Of a DNA stretch of 64,000 nucleotides, positions 1-9,188 are shown one piece after another (positions within the stretch are counted from its first letter, which is position 1; each line of letters opens with the position of its first letter). Origin of the DNA: Lysinibacillus sp. OF-1 (GTDB lineage Bacteria; Bacillota; Bacilli; Bacillales_A; Planococcaceae); assembly GCF_028356935.1 (NCBI RefSeq), contig NZ_CP102798.1, forward strand, positions 930,001 to 994,000, given 5' to 3'. The position numbers and the translations under genes are program-made. The notes beneath the pieces are model-generated. The model made no database searches and was not told the DNA's origin. It saw nothing but the letters and a program-made list of their open reading frames with translations.

Positions 1-1
1 C

Positions 2-613
2 AAAAAATTGGTACTTGTAGCTGCTCGTAGACAAGCCCAAAAAGCTGAACAACTAGGAGCAGATGCTGTGATGGTTGTTGGTCAAGAGGGGGGAGGTCAT
101 CTTGGGCGAGATGACGTTGGCACAATGGTGCTAGTTCCTCAAGTGGTTGATAGTGTGAAAATTCCAATCATTGCTTCTGGAGGCATTGGTGATGGGCGTG
201 GTTGGCTAGCTGCACACGCATTGGGAGCTGAAGGTATTGAAATGGGCACACGCTTTATTGCCACAAAAGAATGTGTCGATGCATCAGAGGCTTATAAAGA
301 GGCTCTGCTTGCTAGTACGGAGGCTGATACGACGATTATTAAGCGTTCTATCGGCGCGCCAGCACGAGCTTTACGTAATGAATTTACGACAAAGATTTTA
401 GAAATTGAGGAAAAAACACCAACATATGAGGCTTTAAAAGACTATATCAGTGGTTCAGCCAATAAGCGTTTTATTTACGATGGCAATCAAAATGAAGGCT
501 TTGGCTGGGCTGGTCAAGTGACGGGAATGATTCACGATATCCCAACCGTAGCGGAACTTATTAATCGAATGGTTGCAGAAGCTGAAAGTATCCGGTTAAA
601 ATGGGGGCAATAA
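2..613 (+). CDS. Nitronate monooxygenase / FabK-like FMN oxidoreductase, 3' part
   Basis: This is the C-terminal 203 codons of an FMN-dependent TIM-barrel enzyme of the 2-nitropropane dioxygenase / enoyl-ACP reductase II group. The open frame runs off the left edge, so the true start is outside the window. Visible family features are a GQEGGGHLGR segment, the phosphate-binding stretch IIASGGIGDGRG followed by GAEGIEMGTRF, and a C-terminal helix ending KWGQ. Members oxidise nitronates or reduce enoyl-ACP with a flavin; which reaction applies cannot be decided from this part. The gene is followed 20 bp later by yktA on the same strand and may be cotranscribed with it. The family call is firm, the substrate is open. 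Confidence 0.85.
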   Translation, partial: KKLVLVAARRQAQKAEQLGADAVMVVGQEGGGHLGRDDVGTMVLVPQVVDSVKIPIIASGGIGDGRGWLAAHALGAEGIEMGTRFIATKECVDASEAYKEALLASTEADTTIIKRSIGAPARALRNEFTTKILEIEEKTPTYEALKDYISGSANKRFIYDGNQNEGFGWAGQVTGMIHDIPTVAELINRMVAEAESIRLKWGQ

Positions 614-633
614 CATAAAGGTGGTTTTGTCGA

Positions 634-921
634 ATGGAATATTCTTATCCGTTTTCAACTGATTGGTCCACAGAGGAAATTGTGGATGTCGTTCAATTCT
701 TTGAAGGAATTGAGAAAGCTTATGAAAAGGGCATCAAGCGTGAAGTCATGCTGGCTAAATATCGTCGCTTTAAAGAGATTGTTCCATCTCAAGCAGAGGA
801 AAAAACAATTTTTCGAGAATTCGAAGAGGCAAGTGGCTATATTAGCTATCCTGTCGTCAAACAAACCAAGGAAGCCGAAGATGGGATGCTTATAAAAATT
901 GTCCCTAAAAACGGTCGATAA
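634..921 (+). CDS. yktA: UPF0223 family protein YktA
   Basis: A 95-residue small soluble protein matching the YktA/UPF0223 family of Bacillaceae: an N-terminal [21 protein letters not shown] segment and a central helix [16 protein letters not shown]. Family function is unknown. The ATG at 634 is preceded by AAGGTGG about 8 bp upstream. It lies 20 bp behind the FMN oxidoreductase gene and is closed by a strong hairpin terminator shared with convergent yktB. No signal peptide or membrane segment is seen. Identification rests on sequence style plus the conserved yktA-yktB neighbourhood. Confidence 0.85.
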   Translation: MEYSYPFSTDWSTEEIVDVVQFFEGIEKAYEKGIKREVMLAKYRRFKEIVPSQAEEKTIFREFEEASGYISYPVVKQTKEAEDGMLIKIVPKNGR

Positions 922-958
922 AAAATGGATGTGAGCACAACTCACATCCATTTTTTAA
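920..958. terminator. Bidirectional Rho-independent terminator after yktA
   Basis: A 16-bp perfect stem (920-935 with 941-956), loop CACAA, and A-rich/T-rich flanks. It overlaps the yktA stop codon and lies between convergent yktA and yktB, so it can serve both strands. Confidence 0.9.
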
Positions 959-1032
959 TTTTTTGTGTTAAAAAACGACATTTTGCATAAACTACATCAA
1001 TAAAAATCATCATTAAATGAATCTAAGTAAAA

Positions 1033-1659
1033 CTATTTTCCAACAATGACGTTGTAAAGAGGAAGTAAGCGATTAAATGTTTCCTCTGTTAATTGTTGTA
1101 ACTCGCTAGCTGTTAGCTTTGTCGCTTGCTCTTTTGGAATGTGACGACCAACCAAGAACTCACCTTTTTTGACATCTCGCAGTCGTATAAGTAATGCTTC
1201 AAGCTTGTCTTCTTTTGCCTCTTCGAGAGAAATGGCCTCAGGGGACATATGATCACCTGACACAATAAAATCAGTAGGAAGTTGCTCCAATAAAGATTTA
1301 TGGGCAAGTAAACGCTCAGCCATAACATTTTTTTGTGGTGCTTCATAAATAATAGCTAAGACGATGAATAAATGTGTGTGCCATAGACCAATCTGAAAGT
1401 GAGGCAATGATTTATAACCTCTTTTATAGGGAGCGAAGGCAACCCAACTATCCTTTGGTGGGTTGACAGTTCTTCGAGCATGTTTGGCAACATGAGGGAA
1501 GAATTCTTCACCTAGTTGGCTAGAGAAATAAGCAGAAAAGTCTTCTCCTAGCTGATTGAATTTTGGACGTACAAGGGAAGTTAAAGCATCCATTCTTTGT
1601 TCTAAACCGTCTATTGTAAAAACATTAAAGTCTTTGTTTGTCCACTTTGTTTTTGGCAA
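1033..1659 (-). CDS. yktB: UPF0637 / DUF1054 family protein YktB
   Basis: A 208-residue cytosolic protein of the YktB (DUF1054) family, close to the usual length of about 210. Family-typical features include the opening WTNKDFNVFTIDGLEQRM, the central HARRTVNPPKDSWVAFAP segment, and the C-terminal LPLYNVIVGK. A structure is known for the family but no reaction is established. The start is TTG at 1659 with AAAGGAGT about 11 bp upstream. Orientation is convergent with yktA and divergent from the small gene at 1786. Confidence in the family is high; function is unknown. Confidence 0.85.
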   Translation of the reverse strand: MPKTKWTNKDFNVFTIDGLEQRMDALTSLVRPKFNQLGEDFSAYFSSQLGEEFFPHVAKHARRTVNPPKDSWVAFAPYKRGYKSLPHFQIGLWHTHLFIVLAIIYEAPQKNVMAERLLAHKSLLEQLPTDFIVSGDHMSPEAISLEEAKEDKLEALLIRLRDVKKGEFLVGRHIPKEQATKLTASELQQLTEETFNRLLPLYNVIVGK

Positions 1660-1785
1660 TTTTATTTTACTCCTTTCGTTTTATAAGGTTTATTTTACGC
1701 TGATTTTGGGAAAAAATCTTATAACAAGAACTTTATCGAAATAAAAAAGTTTTTGTAAAAAAAATTAAAAAAGGAAGTGTTTTTT

Positions 1786-1983
1786 ATGAAACCTATCGTA
1801 AAAATTATACGTAAAGTTGACATTGAAAAGCAATATGAACACATTTTACAATTAGAATTAGATTATGAATTAGCATCACTCTTTGAGGCGATGAATGAAA
1901 AAAATGATATTGAAATTGAAAAAAGTAAAAAACGTCTGGCTGAAATACAGATGGAACTTGAAAGCTTGCACGCCTATGCGTAA
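1786..1983 (+). CDS. Small conserved hypothetical protein (ykzI-like position)
   Basis: A 65-residue, highly charged, probably helical protein with the pattern KSKKRLAEIQMELESL near its C-terminus, suggesting a short coiled coil. The ATG at 1786 is preferred over an in-frame GTG at 1777 because AAGGAAG lies 8 bp upstream of the ATG and overlaps the GTG. It sits between yktB and the inositol-phosphatase gene, where B. subtilis has the small gene ykzI nearby; homology to YkzI is a positional guess. A terminator follows. Function unknown. Confidence 0.6.
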   Translation: MKPIVKIIRKVDIEKQYEHILQLELDYELASLFEAMNEKNDIEIEKSKKRLAEIQMELESLHAYA

Positions 1984-2005
1984 TCAAAATTTAATACCTA
2001 TTTAA

Positions 2006-2045
2006 AAAATCACTTGCTGAATATTCCGACAGCAGGTGATTTTTA
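2006..2045 (+). terminator. Rho-independent terminator
   Basis: Stem AAAATCACTTGCTG paired with CAGCAGGTGATTTT (one G-T pair), followed by T-rich sequence. It closes the small gene ending at 1983. Confidence 0.8.
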
Positions 2046-2192
2046 TTGTGACAAAGGGTAAAATAGAAATTATATCAAATTGCAGTCCTCTGTTTTTTTA
2101 TAGTCGAAACAAATGGTTAAGTGATGGAAAAGGTATGAGGAGCATAAAGAGAGCGAGAGAGCCTTTTCTTATATTCGAAGGGTGGGTTTTGA

Positions 2193-2987
2193 GTGCATTT
2201 ACAACAAATTGATGAATTTGCAAAAAGTATCATTTTTGAAGCTGGAAGACGTATTCGAGAGGCTTTTTCGTATAATCTAGTTATTGAGACAAAATCAGGT
2301 GCAAATGATCTCGTTACCAATATTGACCGAGAGACCGAATTATTTTTTATCGAGCAAATTAAAGCTTTTGATCCAACCCATAAAATTTTAGGGGAAGAAG
2401 GAATGGGCGAAAAGGTCGAATCATTAGATGGTGTTGTCTGGATTATTGATCCGATTGATGGCACGATGAACTTCGTCAAACAACATCGTCATTTTATGAT
2501 TTCTATCGGTATTTTTGTAAATGGTGTTGGAAAGTTAGGGTACATATTTGATGTTATGCGAGAGGATTTATTTAATGCCATTGAAGGTCAAGGGGCATGG
2601 TATAATGATTCACCATTGCGTAAACTACAGTCTGTCTCAATGGAGGAGTCGGTCATAGGCATTAATGCACATTGGGTGGCACCCAATCGACATATCCACC
2701 ATGAAAAGGTGATAGAAATGGTTCGCAAAGTGCGTGGTACACGATCCTACGGGTCAGCGGCAATGGAAATTGCATTTGTTGTTAGTGGCAAACTAGATGC
2801 ATATGTCTCCATGCGACTAGCACCATGGGATATTGCAGGCGGAACCATCATTGCTCAGGAGGTTGGGGCAGTTGCAACAAATTTACATGGAGAAGGCTTT
2901 GATTTCCTCCATCAAGATACTTTTATCATCGCCAATCCTTCCATCCATAAAGAATTATTAGAAAAATATATTGTGCCGTACGATTAA
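2193..2987 (+). CDS. Inositol monophosphatase family protein (SuhB/YktC)
   Basis: A 264-residue Mg-dependent, Li-sensitive phosphatase of the inositol monophosphatase superfamily, full length for the family. The metal site is visible as ILGEEG (about residues 66-71), WIIDPIDGTMNF (about 86-97) and the C-terminal WDIAGG. Substrates in the family include inositol-1-phosphate, 3'-phosphoadenosine phosphates and NADP. The B. subtilis counterpart at this locus, YktC, is an inositol-1-phosphatase. The GTG start at 2193 is preceded by GAAGGGTGGG about 7 bp upstream. It is a single-gene unit with its own terminator. Confidence 0.9.
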   Translation: MHLQQIDEFAKSIIFEAGRRIREAFSYNLVIETKSGANDLVTNIDRETELFFIEQIKAFDPTHKILGEEGMGEKVESLDGVVWIIDPIDGTMNFVKQHRHFMISIGIFVNGVGKLGYIFDVMREDLFNAIEGQGAWYNDSPLRKLQSVSMEESVIGINAHWVAPNRHIHHEKVIEMVRKVRGTRSYGSAAMEIAFVVSGKLDAYVSMRLAPWDIAGGTIIAQEVGAVATNLHGEGFDFLHQDTFIIANPSIHKELLEKYIVPYD

Positions 2988-2989
2988 AT

Positions 2990-3025
2990 AAAAAGGAGCC
3001 GTCTAGTAACTAGACAGCTCCTTTT
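2990..3025. terminator. Rho-independent terminator
   Basis: Stem AAAAGGAGC-(C)GTCTAG with CTAGAC-(A)GCTCCTTTT around a TAA loop. It lies just after the phosphatase stop codon and, by symmetry, could also serve the minus-strand gene ending at 3095. Confidence 0.85.
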
Positions 3026-3094
3026 CATGTTGATTGCTTATTTTTTCAGTGGGTTTTCAACCAGCTAAATTAACATCTGCCAAGGCATACTTGA

Positions 3095-3280
3095 TTAAAG
3101 TAAGCCTTGTGTACGTAGTTTACGCTTCATTTTAAAGGCTGTCATGAAAATGACACAAGTTGCCACAATACCTGCTATTGCACCAAATACACTACTAGCC
3201 GCAACAGAATAGCCGATAGAGCACATTGCTAGTACAGCTGCTAATGCATAGATAGCCATTACGATTTTTGCACGATTCAT
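3095..3280 (-). CDS. Small two-TM membrane protein, YlaF-like (DUF5325)
   Basis: A 61-residue protein with two hydrophobic segments (about residues 5-24 and 30-49) and a basic tail KMKRKLRTQGLL, so probably an integral membrane protein with a cytoplasmic C-terminus. AGGAGG stands 8 bp before the ATG. It lies next to typA, as ylaF (DUF5325) does in B. subtilis, and length and topology fit that family; the match is by context and composition. Function is unknown. It is divergent from typA across 138 bp. Confidence 0.65.
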   Translation of the reverse strand: MNRAKIVMAIYALAAVLAMCSIGYSVAASSVFGAIAGIVATCVIFMTAFKMKRKLRTQGLL

Positions 3281-3363
3281 AGCCTAGCCTCCTATATAAA
3301 AAATTTGTAAATCAAATATATTTTTTAGAATGATGGAAATTCTAATAAGGACATTTCTATCCT

Positions 3364-3418
3364 TCTTGTGCTATAATATCACAGTTAAACATTCGAAAAA
3401 AGAATATGGAGTGGAATA
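3364..3418 (+). promoter_or_regulatory. Probable sigma-A promoter and leader of typA
   Basis: An extended -10 element TGCTATAAT (TATAAT at 3372-3377) lies about 40 bp before the typA ATG. No good -35 is visible, which is usual for extended -10 promoters. GGAGTGG at 3407-3413 is the ribosome binding site. Confidence 0.55.
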
Positions 3419-5263
3419 ATGACAAACTTACGTCAAGATCTTCGCAATATCGCAATTATCGCCCACGTTGACCATGGTAAAACTACCTTAGTCGACCAAT
3501 TACTAAAACAATCAGGTACATTCCGTTCAAACGAACGTGTTGAAGAACGTGCAATGGACTCTAATGATATTGAACGCGAACGTGGTATTACGATTTTAGC
3601 TAAAAATACAGCAGTAAACTATGAAGGAACTCGTATCAACATCCTTGATACGCCTGGACACGCTGACTTCGGTGGTGAGGTAGAACGTATTTTAAAAATG
3701 GTAGACGGCGTTTTACTAGTTGTCGATGCGTATGAAGGTTGTATGCCTCAAACACGTTTCGTACTGAAAAAAGCATTAGAACAACGCTTAACACCAATCG
3801 TTGTTGTTAATAAAGTAGACAAAGATTCAGCTCGTCCACTAGAAGTAGTGGATGAAGTGCTTGAATTATTTATCGAGTTAGGTGCAGATGACGATCAATT
3901 AGATTTCCCTGTTGTCTATGCTTCAGGTGTAAATGGTACAGCTTCTTTGGACGCTGATCCATCTAAACAAGAAGAAAATATGAAATGTCTATTCGAAAAA
4001 GTGATCGAGGCTATTCCAGCACCAGTAGATAACTCAGAAGATCCATTACAATTCCAAGTAGCTCTACTTGACTATAATGACTTCGTTGGACGTATCGGAA
4101 TTGGTCGTGTATTCCGTGGAACAATTTCTGTAGGTCAACAAGTTGCACTGATGAAATTAGACGGCACAGTGAAAAACTTCCGTGTAACGAAAATCTTTGG
4201 TTTCTTCGGTTTAAAACGTGAAGAAGTAGAGACAGCAAAAGCTGGTGATTTAATCGCCGTTTCAGGTATGGAAGACATCAACGTTGGTGAAACAGTTTGT
4301 CCTGTTGAACACCAAGAAGCGCTTACACCATTACGTATTGATGAGCCGACTTTACAAATGACATTTTTAGTAAACAATTCGCCATTCGCAGGTCGTGAAG
4401 GGAAATGGGTTACTTCTCGTAAAGTAGAAGAGCGTTTACGTGCTCAATTACAAACGGACGTATCTTTACGTGTTGAAGATACTGATTCTCCAGATGCTTG
4501 GACAGTTTCAGGTCGTGGTGAGCTTCATCTATCAATTCTTATTGAAAATATGCGTCGTGAAGGTTTCGAATTACAAGTATCTAAACCGCAAGTAATCGTG
4601 CGTGAAATCGACGGCGTAAAATGTGAGCCATTCGAACGTGTTCAAATCGATGTACCAGAAGAAAATGTTGGTTCAATTATTGAATCAATTGGTGCACGTA
4701 AAGGTGAAATGCTTGATATGGTGAACAACGGCAGTGGTCAAGTTCGTTTAACGTTCTTAGTACCAGCTCGTGGTTTAATTGGTTATACTACTGAATTCAT
4801 GTCGATGACAAAAGGTTTCGGTATCATCAACCATACGTTTGATTGCTACCAACCATTACTACCAGGTAAAATTGGTGGACGTCACCAAGGTGTACTAGTT
4901 TCAATGGAAACTGGTAAATCAACAACTTATGGGATGATGCAAATTGAAGACCGTGGTACACTGTTCTTGGAGCCAGGTACAGATATTTACGAAGGTATGA
5001 TCGTTGGAGAAAATACTCGTGACGCTGATATCACTGTAAACATCACAAAAATGAAACAAAAAACAAACATCCGTTCAGCAAATAAAGACCAAACGAATGT
5101 TATTAAAAAACCACGTATTTTATCTTTAGAAGAAGCGCTTGAATACCTAGGTGATGACGAGTACTTAGAAATCACACCAGAATCTATTCGTCTGCGTAAA
5201 AAAATTCTTGATAAAAATGAACGTGAGAAAGCAGCGAAAAAATTACGTAACGCAGAACAATAA
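3419..5263 (+). CDS. typA: Ribosome-associated GTPase TypA/BipA
   Basis: A 614-residue translational GTPase of normal length. The G domain shows G1 [10 protein letters not shown] (about 15-24), the switch I region RERGITI, G3 [11 protein letters not shown] and G4 NKVDKD. It is followed by EF-G-like domains and a BipA-type C-terminal domain. TypA binds the ribosome and helps 50S assembly and translation under stress or cold; that role is from the family. ATG at 3419 follows GGAGTGG. In B. subtilis it is ylaG, and its ylaF and ylaH neighbours are present here too. Confidence 0.98.
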   Translation: MTNLRQDLRNIAIIAHVDHGKTTLVDQLLKQSGTFRSNERVEERAMDSNDIERERGITILAKNTAVNYEGTRINILDTPGHADFGGEVERILKMVDGVLLVVDAYEGCMPQTRFVLKKALEQRLTPIVVVNKVDKDSARPLEVVDEVLELFIELGADDDQLDFPVVYASGVNGTASLDADPSKQEENMKCLFEKVIEAIPAPVDNSEDPLQFQVALLDYNDFVGRIGIGRVFRGTISVGQQVALMKLDGTVKNFRVTKIFGFFGLKREEVETAKAGDLIAVSGMEDINVGETVCPVEHQEALTPLRIDEPTLQMTFLVNNSPFAGREGKWVTSRKVEERLRAQLQTDVSLRVEDTDSPDAWTVSGRGELHLSILIENMRREGFELQVSKPQVIVREIDGVKCEPFERVQIDVPEENVGSIIESIGARKGEMLDMVNNGSGQVRLTFLVPARGLIGYTTEFMSMTKGFGIINHTFDCYQPLLPGKIGGRHQGVLVSMETGKSTTYGMMQIEDRGTLFLEPGTDIYEGMIVGENTRDADITVNITKMKQKTNIRSANKDQTNVIKKPRILSLEEALEYLGDDEYLEITPESIRLRKKILDKNEREKAAKKLRNAEQ

Positions 5264-5293
5264 TTTTCCGCTGACATGAAAGGAAGAGGAGTC

Positions 5294-5692
5294 TTGGATA
5301 TTAAGTCCGCTTTATTGGGTGAACTAAATGTTATTCAAGTTGCTGCACAGACAAGTTCCGATGAAACAACAAGAGTTTATGGAAGAATGGCGGGTATAAC
5401 TAGATTTTTATACGAAAATTTACCAAGCTATGAAATTGCAGGCTATGTTGTATTTCTTCTTGTATTTGCACTTTCTGCCATTGTCTATAAGTTAGGCTTT
5501 GCCAAGAAATTAAAACTATCTCAAAACATTATTATTTATGCGTTCCTATTTTTAGGTTGTATCATGCTAACGTTTTTTGCCCTATTCTTGCCAATGATTG
5601 AGGGTCTGATTGTAGCAGCCTTAATTTTAATCGTATATAAAACAAGATTATGGCGTGAAAAAAGAGAAGAGCAACAAGCTACCAATCAGTAA
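5294..5692 (+). CDS. YlaH-like membrane protein
   Basis: A 132-residue protein with a hydrophilic N-terminal third and three hydrophobic segments (roughly residues 48-70, 76-95 and 98-115), ending in a charged tail KTRLWREKREEQQ. It lies directly downstream of typA, where B. subtilis has ylaH. TTG at 5294 is chosen as start because AGGAAGAGG sits 6 bp upstream; an in-frame ATG at 5276 has no ribosome binding site. Function is unknown. It is probably cotranscribed with typA. Confidence 0.7.
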   Translation: MDIKSALLGELNVIQVAAQTSSDETTRVYGRMAGITRFLYENLPSYEIAGYVVFLLVFALSAIVYKLGFAKKLKLSQNIIIYAFLFLGCIMLTFFALFLPMIEGLIVAALILIVYKTRLWREKREEQQATNQ

Positions 5693-5723
5693 CAAGTATG
5701 TATTTTATAATAAGAATTTTTAT

Positions 5724-5760
5724 ACAGTCTTAGCGATTATTACGCTAAGGCTGTTTTCTT
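5724..5760 (+). terminator. Rho-independent terminator of the typA-ylaH unit
   Basis: Stem ACAGTCTTAGCG with CGCTAAGGCTGT (one G-T pair), loop ATTATTA, then TTTCTTTT. Confidence 0.85.
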
Positions 5761-5930
5761 TTGTATCAATTCTCGAGCTTGCTCGAAAAGTGCCTTCTCA
5801 AAAATATTATTTGATGTACCTGACGCTAAATAATTGCTAAATCAAAATAAATTGGTAGGCACCGAAATCTTCTAATGTGAATAAGTTAATGTCGATAGGC
5901 TTATTTTCATCACATCAAGGAGGAAAGGGA

Positions 5931-6923
5931 ATGCGTGGGCTTACAAAAGGTTTGCTATTAGGTGTCATTGCTTTGTTACTCCTTTCTTTGACAGCATGTA
6001 ATAAAGCAGAGCTAGAAAAAGTCAAAGTAGGAGAAGTAACTCGTTCAATTTTCTATGCGCCACAATATGTAGCACTTGAGAAAGGATTCTTCGAGGAGGA
6101 GGGTCTTTCTGTTGAGCTACAAACGATTGCAGGTGGCGATAAAACTATGACGGCGTTACTGTCAGACGGGATTGATATTGCTTTAGTTGGATCAGAGACA
6201 TCTATTTATGTCACTTTACAAGGTGCTAATGATCCCATTCAAAATTTTGCACAGTTAACACAAACTGACGGTACTTTTTTAGTAGCAAGAGATAAAATGA
6301 ATAATTTTTCGTGGGATCAATTAAAGGGCTCAACATTTTTGGGGCAACGTAAAGGCGGTATGCCTCAAATGGCAGGAGAATTTGTGTTGAAAAAACATGG
6401 CATTGACCCTGTAGATGATTTAACACTTATTCAAAATATTGATTTTGCCAATATTGCTACTGCTTTTGCCTCAGGTACTGGTGACTATGTACAATTATTT
6501 GAACCAACTGCGAGCGTCTTTGAGAAAGAGGGGAAAGGCTATATCGTAGCTTCGTTTGGAACGGAGTCTGGCAATCTTCCTTACACGTCTTTTATGGCAA
6601 AAAGTAGTTATTTAAAGGATGAAGCGAAAACGGTTCAGGCTTTTACAAATGCATTGCAACGAGCACAGGATTTTGTACAAAATGAGAGTTCAGCAGAAGT
6701 AGCAAAAATGATTCAGCCATATTTTGAAAATGTCGATATAGCGATCATTGAAACCGTGATTGAGCGTTACAAAGCGCAGGGCTCTTATGCTACTGACCCA
6801 GTTCTCGATGAAGGAGAGTGGGATAACTTGCAAACAATTATGGAGGAAGCAGGTGAACTTCCTCAACGAGTGGAATATGACAAACTTGTGAATACAACCT
6901 TTGCCAAAAAGGCTGCTGAGTAA
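5931..6923 (+). CDS. ABC transporter substrate-binding lipoprotein (NMT1/SsuA family)
   Basis: A 330-residue extracytoplasmic solute-binding lipoprotein. Residues 1-21 form a lipoprotein signal ending in the lipobox LTAC. The mature part opens with VGEVTRSIFYAPQYVALEKGFFEEEGL, typical of the NMT1/THI5-like, SsuA and ThiY family that bind nitrate, sulfonates or pyrimidine precursors. The ATG at 5931 follows AAGGAGGAAAGGGA; an in-frame ATG at 5877 lacks a ribosome binding site and would bury the signal peptide. It is first in a tight operon with an ATPase and a permease. The ligand cannot be read from the sequence. Confidence 0.9.
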   Translation: MRGLTKGLLLGVIALLLLSLTACNKAELEKVKVGEVTRSIFYAPQYVALEKGFFEEEGLSVELQTIAGGDKTMTALLSDGIDIALVGSETSIYVTLQGANDPIQNFAQLTQTDGTFLVARDKMNNFSWDQLKGSTFLGQRKGGMPQMAGEFVLKKHGIDPVDDLTLIQNIDFANIATAFASGTGDYVQLFEPTASVFEKEGKGYIVASFGTESGNLPYTSFMAKSSYLKDEAKTVQAFTNALQRAQDFVQNESSAEVAKMIQPYFENVDIAIIETVIERYKAQGSYATDPVLDEGEWDNLQTIMEEAGELPQRVEYDKLVNTTFAKKAAE

Positions 6924-6924
6924 T

Positions 6925-7692
6925 ATGGAATTTTTACAGCTGGAGAACATTCACCATAGTTATTTTTCAAACACACAGGCAAAGGAAGTATTACGTGATA
7001 TTAGTCTAGCGATTCGTGAAGGAGAATTTGTATCCTTTATTGGACCGAGTGGCTGTGGGAAAACAACATTATTATCAATTATTGCAGGATTATTTCCTGC
7101 AACTGAAGGCAAGGTCTATATAGATGGTGAAGAGCTATCAGCACATAATCAATCTAGTATTGGCTATATGCTTCAGCAAGATTATTTATTTCCGTGGAAG
7201 ACCATTGAGGAAAATGTAACAATCGGTTTGAAAATTATGGAACGAAGCAATAAAACACATAAAGTGACAGCCAATGCACTGTTGCAGGAAATTGGCTTAC
7301 CACATGTCGGGAATAATTATCCACGAGAATTATCAGGAGGTATGCGACAGCGTGTGGCTCTTGCTCGCACATTAGCCGTAAACCCAAAAATATTATTATT
7401 AGATGAACCATTCTCCGCTTTGGATTATCAGTCGAAATTAAAGCTTGAGGATTTAGTTGTGGAGACCTTAAAAACGTATAAAAAGACGGCTATTCTTGTA
7501 ACACATGATATTGGCGAGGCTATCGCGATGAGTGAGCGTGTCTTTCTATTTTCAGCCAATCCAGGGGCATTGCACAGAGTGTTTGAAATACCTGATGCTC
7601 TTCGTGAGCTGTCACCCTTTGATGTAAGACAGCATCCAGCCTATACAGATGTTTTCCAAACCATTTGGAAGGAGCTGGAGAGTCTTGGATAA
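6925..7692 (+). CDS. ABC transporter ATP-binding protein (SsuB/TauB/ThiZ class)
   Basis: A 255-residue nucleotide-binding subunit. Walker A is GPSGCGKTT (about residues 39-47), the Q-loop is [10 protein letters not shown], the signature is [13 protein letters not shown], Walker B is [12 protein letters not shown], and the H-loop is VTHD. It powers the importer formed with the adjacent solute-binding protein and permease. The start ATG lies one base after the stop of the binding-protein gene, so it is likely translationally coupled; its own ribosome binding site is weak. The 3' end overlaps the permease start by 8 bp. Confidence 0.93.
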   Translation: MEFLQLENIHHSYFSNTQAKEVLRDISLAIREGEFVSFIGPSGCGKTTLLSIIAGLFPATEGKVYIDGEELSAHNQSSIGYMLQQDYLFPWKTIEENVTIGLKIMERSNKTHKVTANALLQEIGLPHVGNNYPRELSGGMRQRVALARTLAVNPKILLLDEPFSALDYQSKLKLEDLVVETLKTYKKTAILVTHDIGEAIAMSERVFLFSANPGALHRVFEIPDALRELSPFDVRQHPAYTDVFQTIWKELESLG

Positions 7693-8479
7693 CACATTAT
7701 TTAAACAATATCAGCAATTACTAAAAAAAGAAAAACGCTTTGTACGGTTATATCAGCTTATCATTCTACTGCTATTCTTTGGTGGGTGGGAGCTTCTTTC
7801 AAGACTAGAGTGGATTGATCGTTTAATATTTAGCTCACCGACACATGTTTGGCATACATTTATTGAAAAAGTAAGTGATGGTACATTAACATTACATGTT
7901 GGTGTGACATTAATGGAGACGGTGATTGGTTTTATTGCTGGTACTTTACTTGGAACATTAATCGCTATAGTATTGTGGTGGTCTCCGCTACTATCAAAGG
8001 TTCTCGACCCTTATTTAGTAATTTTAAATGCGATGCCAAAAGTTGCGCTCGGCCCTATTTTGATCGTTGCGCTCGGACCAGGCTATTTTTCCATTATCGC
8101 CATGGGTGCATTGATTTCCATCATTATTACAACCATTGTTGTGTATACAGCCTTCAAAGGTGTCGATCCAAATTATAGTAAGGTCTTACAAACATTTGGG
8201 GCAACTAGATGGCAAATCTTTCGTGAAGTAATTTTGCCAGCTTCATTTCCTACGATTATTTCAACTTTGAAAGTTAATGTTGGATTATCATGGGTAGGGG
8301 TGATTGTAGGTGAATTTTTAGTAGCTTCAAAAGGGCTTGGTTATTTAATTATTTATGGCTTCCAAGTATTTAATTTTAACCTTGTGCTCATGTCGCTTCT
8401 GATCATTGCGTTTTTTGCGACCATTATGTATCAAGTAGTTGAATTGGTTGAAAAAATAATTATTAAAAATAACGGATAA
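7685..8479 (+). CDS. ABC transporter permease (BPD_transp_1, SsuC/TauC class)
   Basis: A 264-residue integral membrane permease with about six hydrophobic segments. The EAA loop that docks the ATPase is recognisable around [24 protein letters not shown] at 7685 is the likely start: GGAG motifs lie 4 to 10 bp upstream, inside the end of the ATPase gene. An N-terminal stretch [24 protein letters not shown] is typical of the nitrate/sulfonate/taurine permease family. It completes the three-gene importer and is followed by a strong inverted repeat at the edge of an insertion-sequence relic. Confidence 0.9.
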   Translation: MDNTLFKQYQQLLKKEKRFVRLYQLIILLLFFGGWELLSRLEWIDRLIFSSPTHVWHTFIEKVSDGTLTLHVGVTLMETVIGFIAGTLLGTLIAIVLWWSPLLSKVLDPYLVILNAMPKVALGPILIVALGPGYFSIIAMGALISIIITTIVVYTAFKGVDPNYSKVLQTFGATRWQIFREVILPASFPTIISTLKVNVGLSWVGVIVGEFLVASKGLGYLIIYGFQVFNFNLVLMSLLIIAFFATIMYQVVELVEKIIIKNNG

Positions 8480-8517
8480 AAGAGGTTCTCTATAGTTGAG
8501 GTACTTCTCAGACTGTT

Positions 8518-8558
8518 GACAAAAGGAATCGAGTGTGAACTTCTCGATTCCTTTTGTC
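8518..8558. terminator. Long hairpin at the left end of the IS relic
   Basis: A perfect 16-bp stem, GACAAAAGGAATCGAG with CTCGATTCCTTTTGTC, and a 9-nt loop, followed by ATTTTTG. It can terminate the ABC operon from the left, and in the IS context may block read-through into the element. Confidence 0.75.
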
Positions 8559-8579
8559 ATTTTTGATACCTTTTTTTCC

Positions 8580-9010
8580 ATTCGCAAAGACATGCTTCAA
8601 GGTTCCTCTGCGCTTTGCATAGATTTGTTTAATATTATAAGGATGTTGTAAATATTCAACTTCCGCTACCACGATTCCCCGATAGGACGTTGAATGAGTT
8701 TCTGATGATTATTACTTTTTGTTCATTGTAATAAGGCTTAGGCGAGGGCACTTAATACAAATCAAAGGATTTGGTTTATTTGGGTAATATTCCACATTGA
8801 ATGTGGTTTCTTTCATAGTTTGGGCATGGAGCCAATGCAAAAGATAAATAGAATAAATGTAAGAAAACATACTTGGACGTCCATAAGCTGAAGGGAGTTT
8901 TTCTACTAAGTTAAACGACAATCGATAGCAGCCTCTAGTATTCATACTAAGTAAACTTTGGGTATTAATGGATCAATCGCTAATTGTTCACGTTTATTGG
9001 TTTGTTTCAT
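8580..9010 (-). pseudogene. IS1182-family transposase, broken fragments
   Basis: The N-terminal fragment starts at 9010 (MKQTNKREQLAIDPLIPKVY, then a stop). The reading frame shifts to give LEAAID and then LVEKLPSAYGRPSMFSY, which matches the conserved N-terminal region of IS1182 transposases (LVE-L-S-YGRPSIDP-V). A separate segment near 8587-8680 reads YNIKQIYAKRRGTLKHVFAN, matching the conserved C-terminal KR-TIERVFAD block. The catalytic middle is missing, and there are in-frame stops and frameshifts. It is clearly non-functional. The assignment is from remembered family motifs. Confidence 0.75.
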
Positions 9011-9071
9011 GGATTATCACCACAAAGGTTTACTTTTCATCAATACATGTAGATGGAGTACTTTATGTAAA

Positions 9072-9133
9072 AGTTGATTGGAACGAATGGCAGTGACTCC
9101 GCCCACGAAAAGCGTCCGCCTGTAGTGGAAAGT
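9072..9133. repeat. GC-richer intergenic repeat typical of Bacillaceae
   Basis: The stretch beginning AAGTTGATTGGAACGAATGG and continuing through CTCCGCCCACGAAAAGCGTCCGCCTG resembles a short, partly palindromic intergenic repeat common in Bacillaceae genomes. Its base composition differs sharply from the AT-rich surroundings. Only one copy is in this window, so its repeat status rests on memory of other genomes. Confidence 0.45.
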
Positions 9134-9150
9134 AAAAGAAAAAAGACTGA

Positions 9151-9188
9151 AGGCAAACTCTCGATTTTTTTGAGTTTGTCTTCAGTCT
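9151..9188. terminator. Long hairpin at the right end of the IS relic
   Basis: Stem AAGACTGAAGGCAAACTC with GAGTTTGTCTTCAGTCT (one mismatch), loop TCGATTTTTTT. It mirrors the hairpin at the other end of the relic. Confidence 0.6.

Noticed and set aside
5693-5930. A possible riboswitch ahead of the ABC importer
   Set aside because: Beyond the ylaH terminator no thi-box, S-box or other conserved core could be recognised in this 238-bp stretch.
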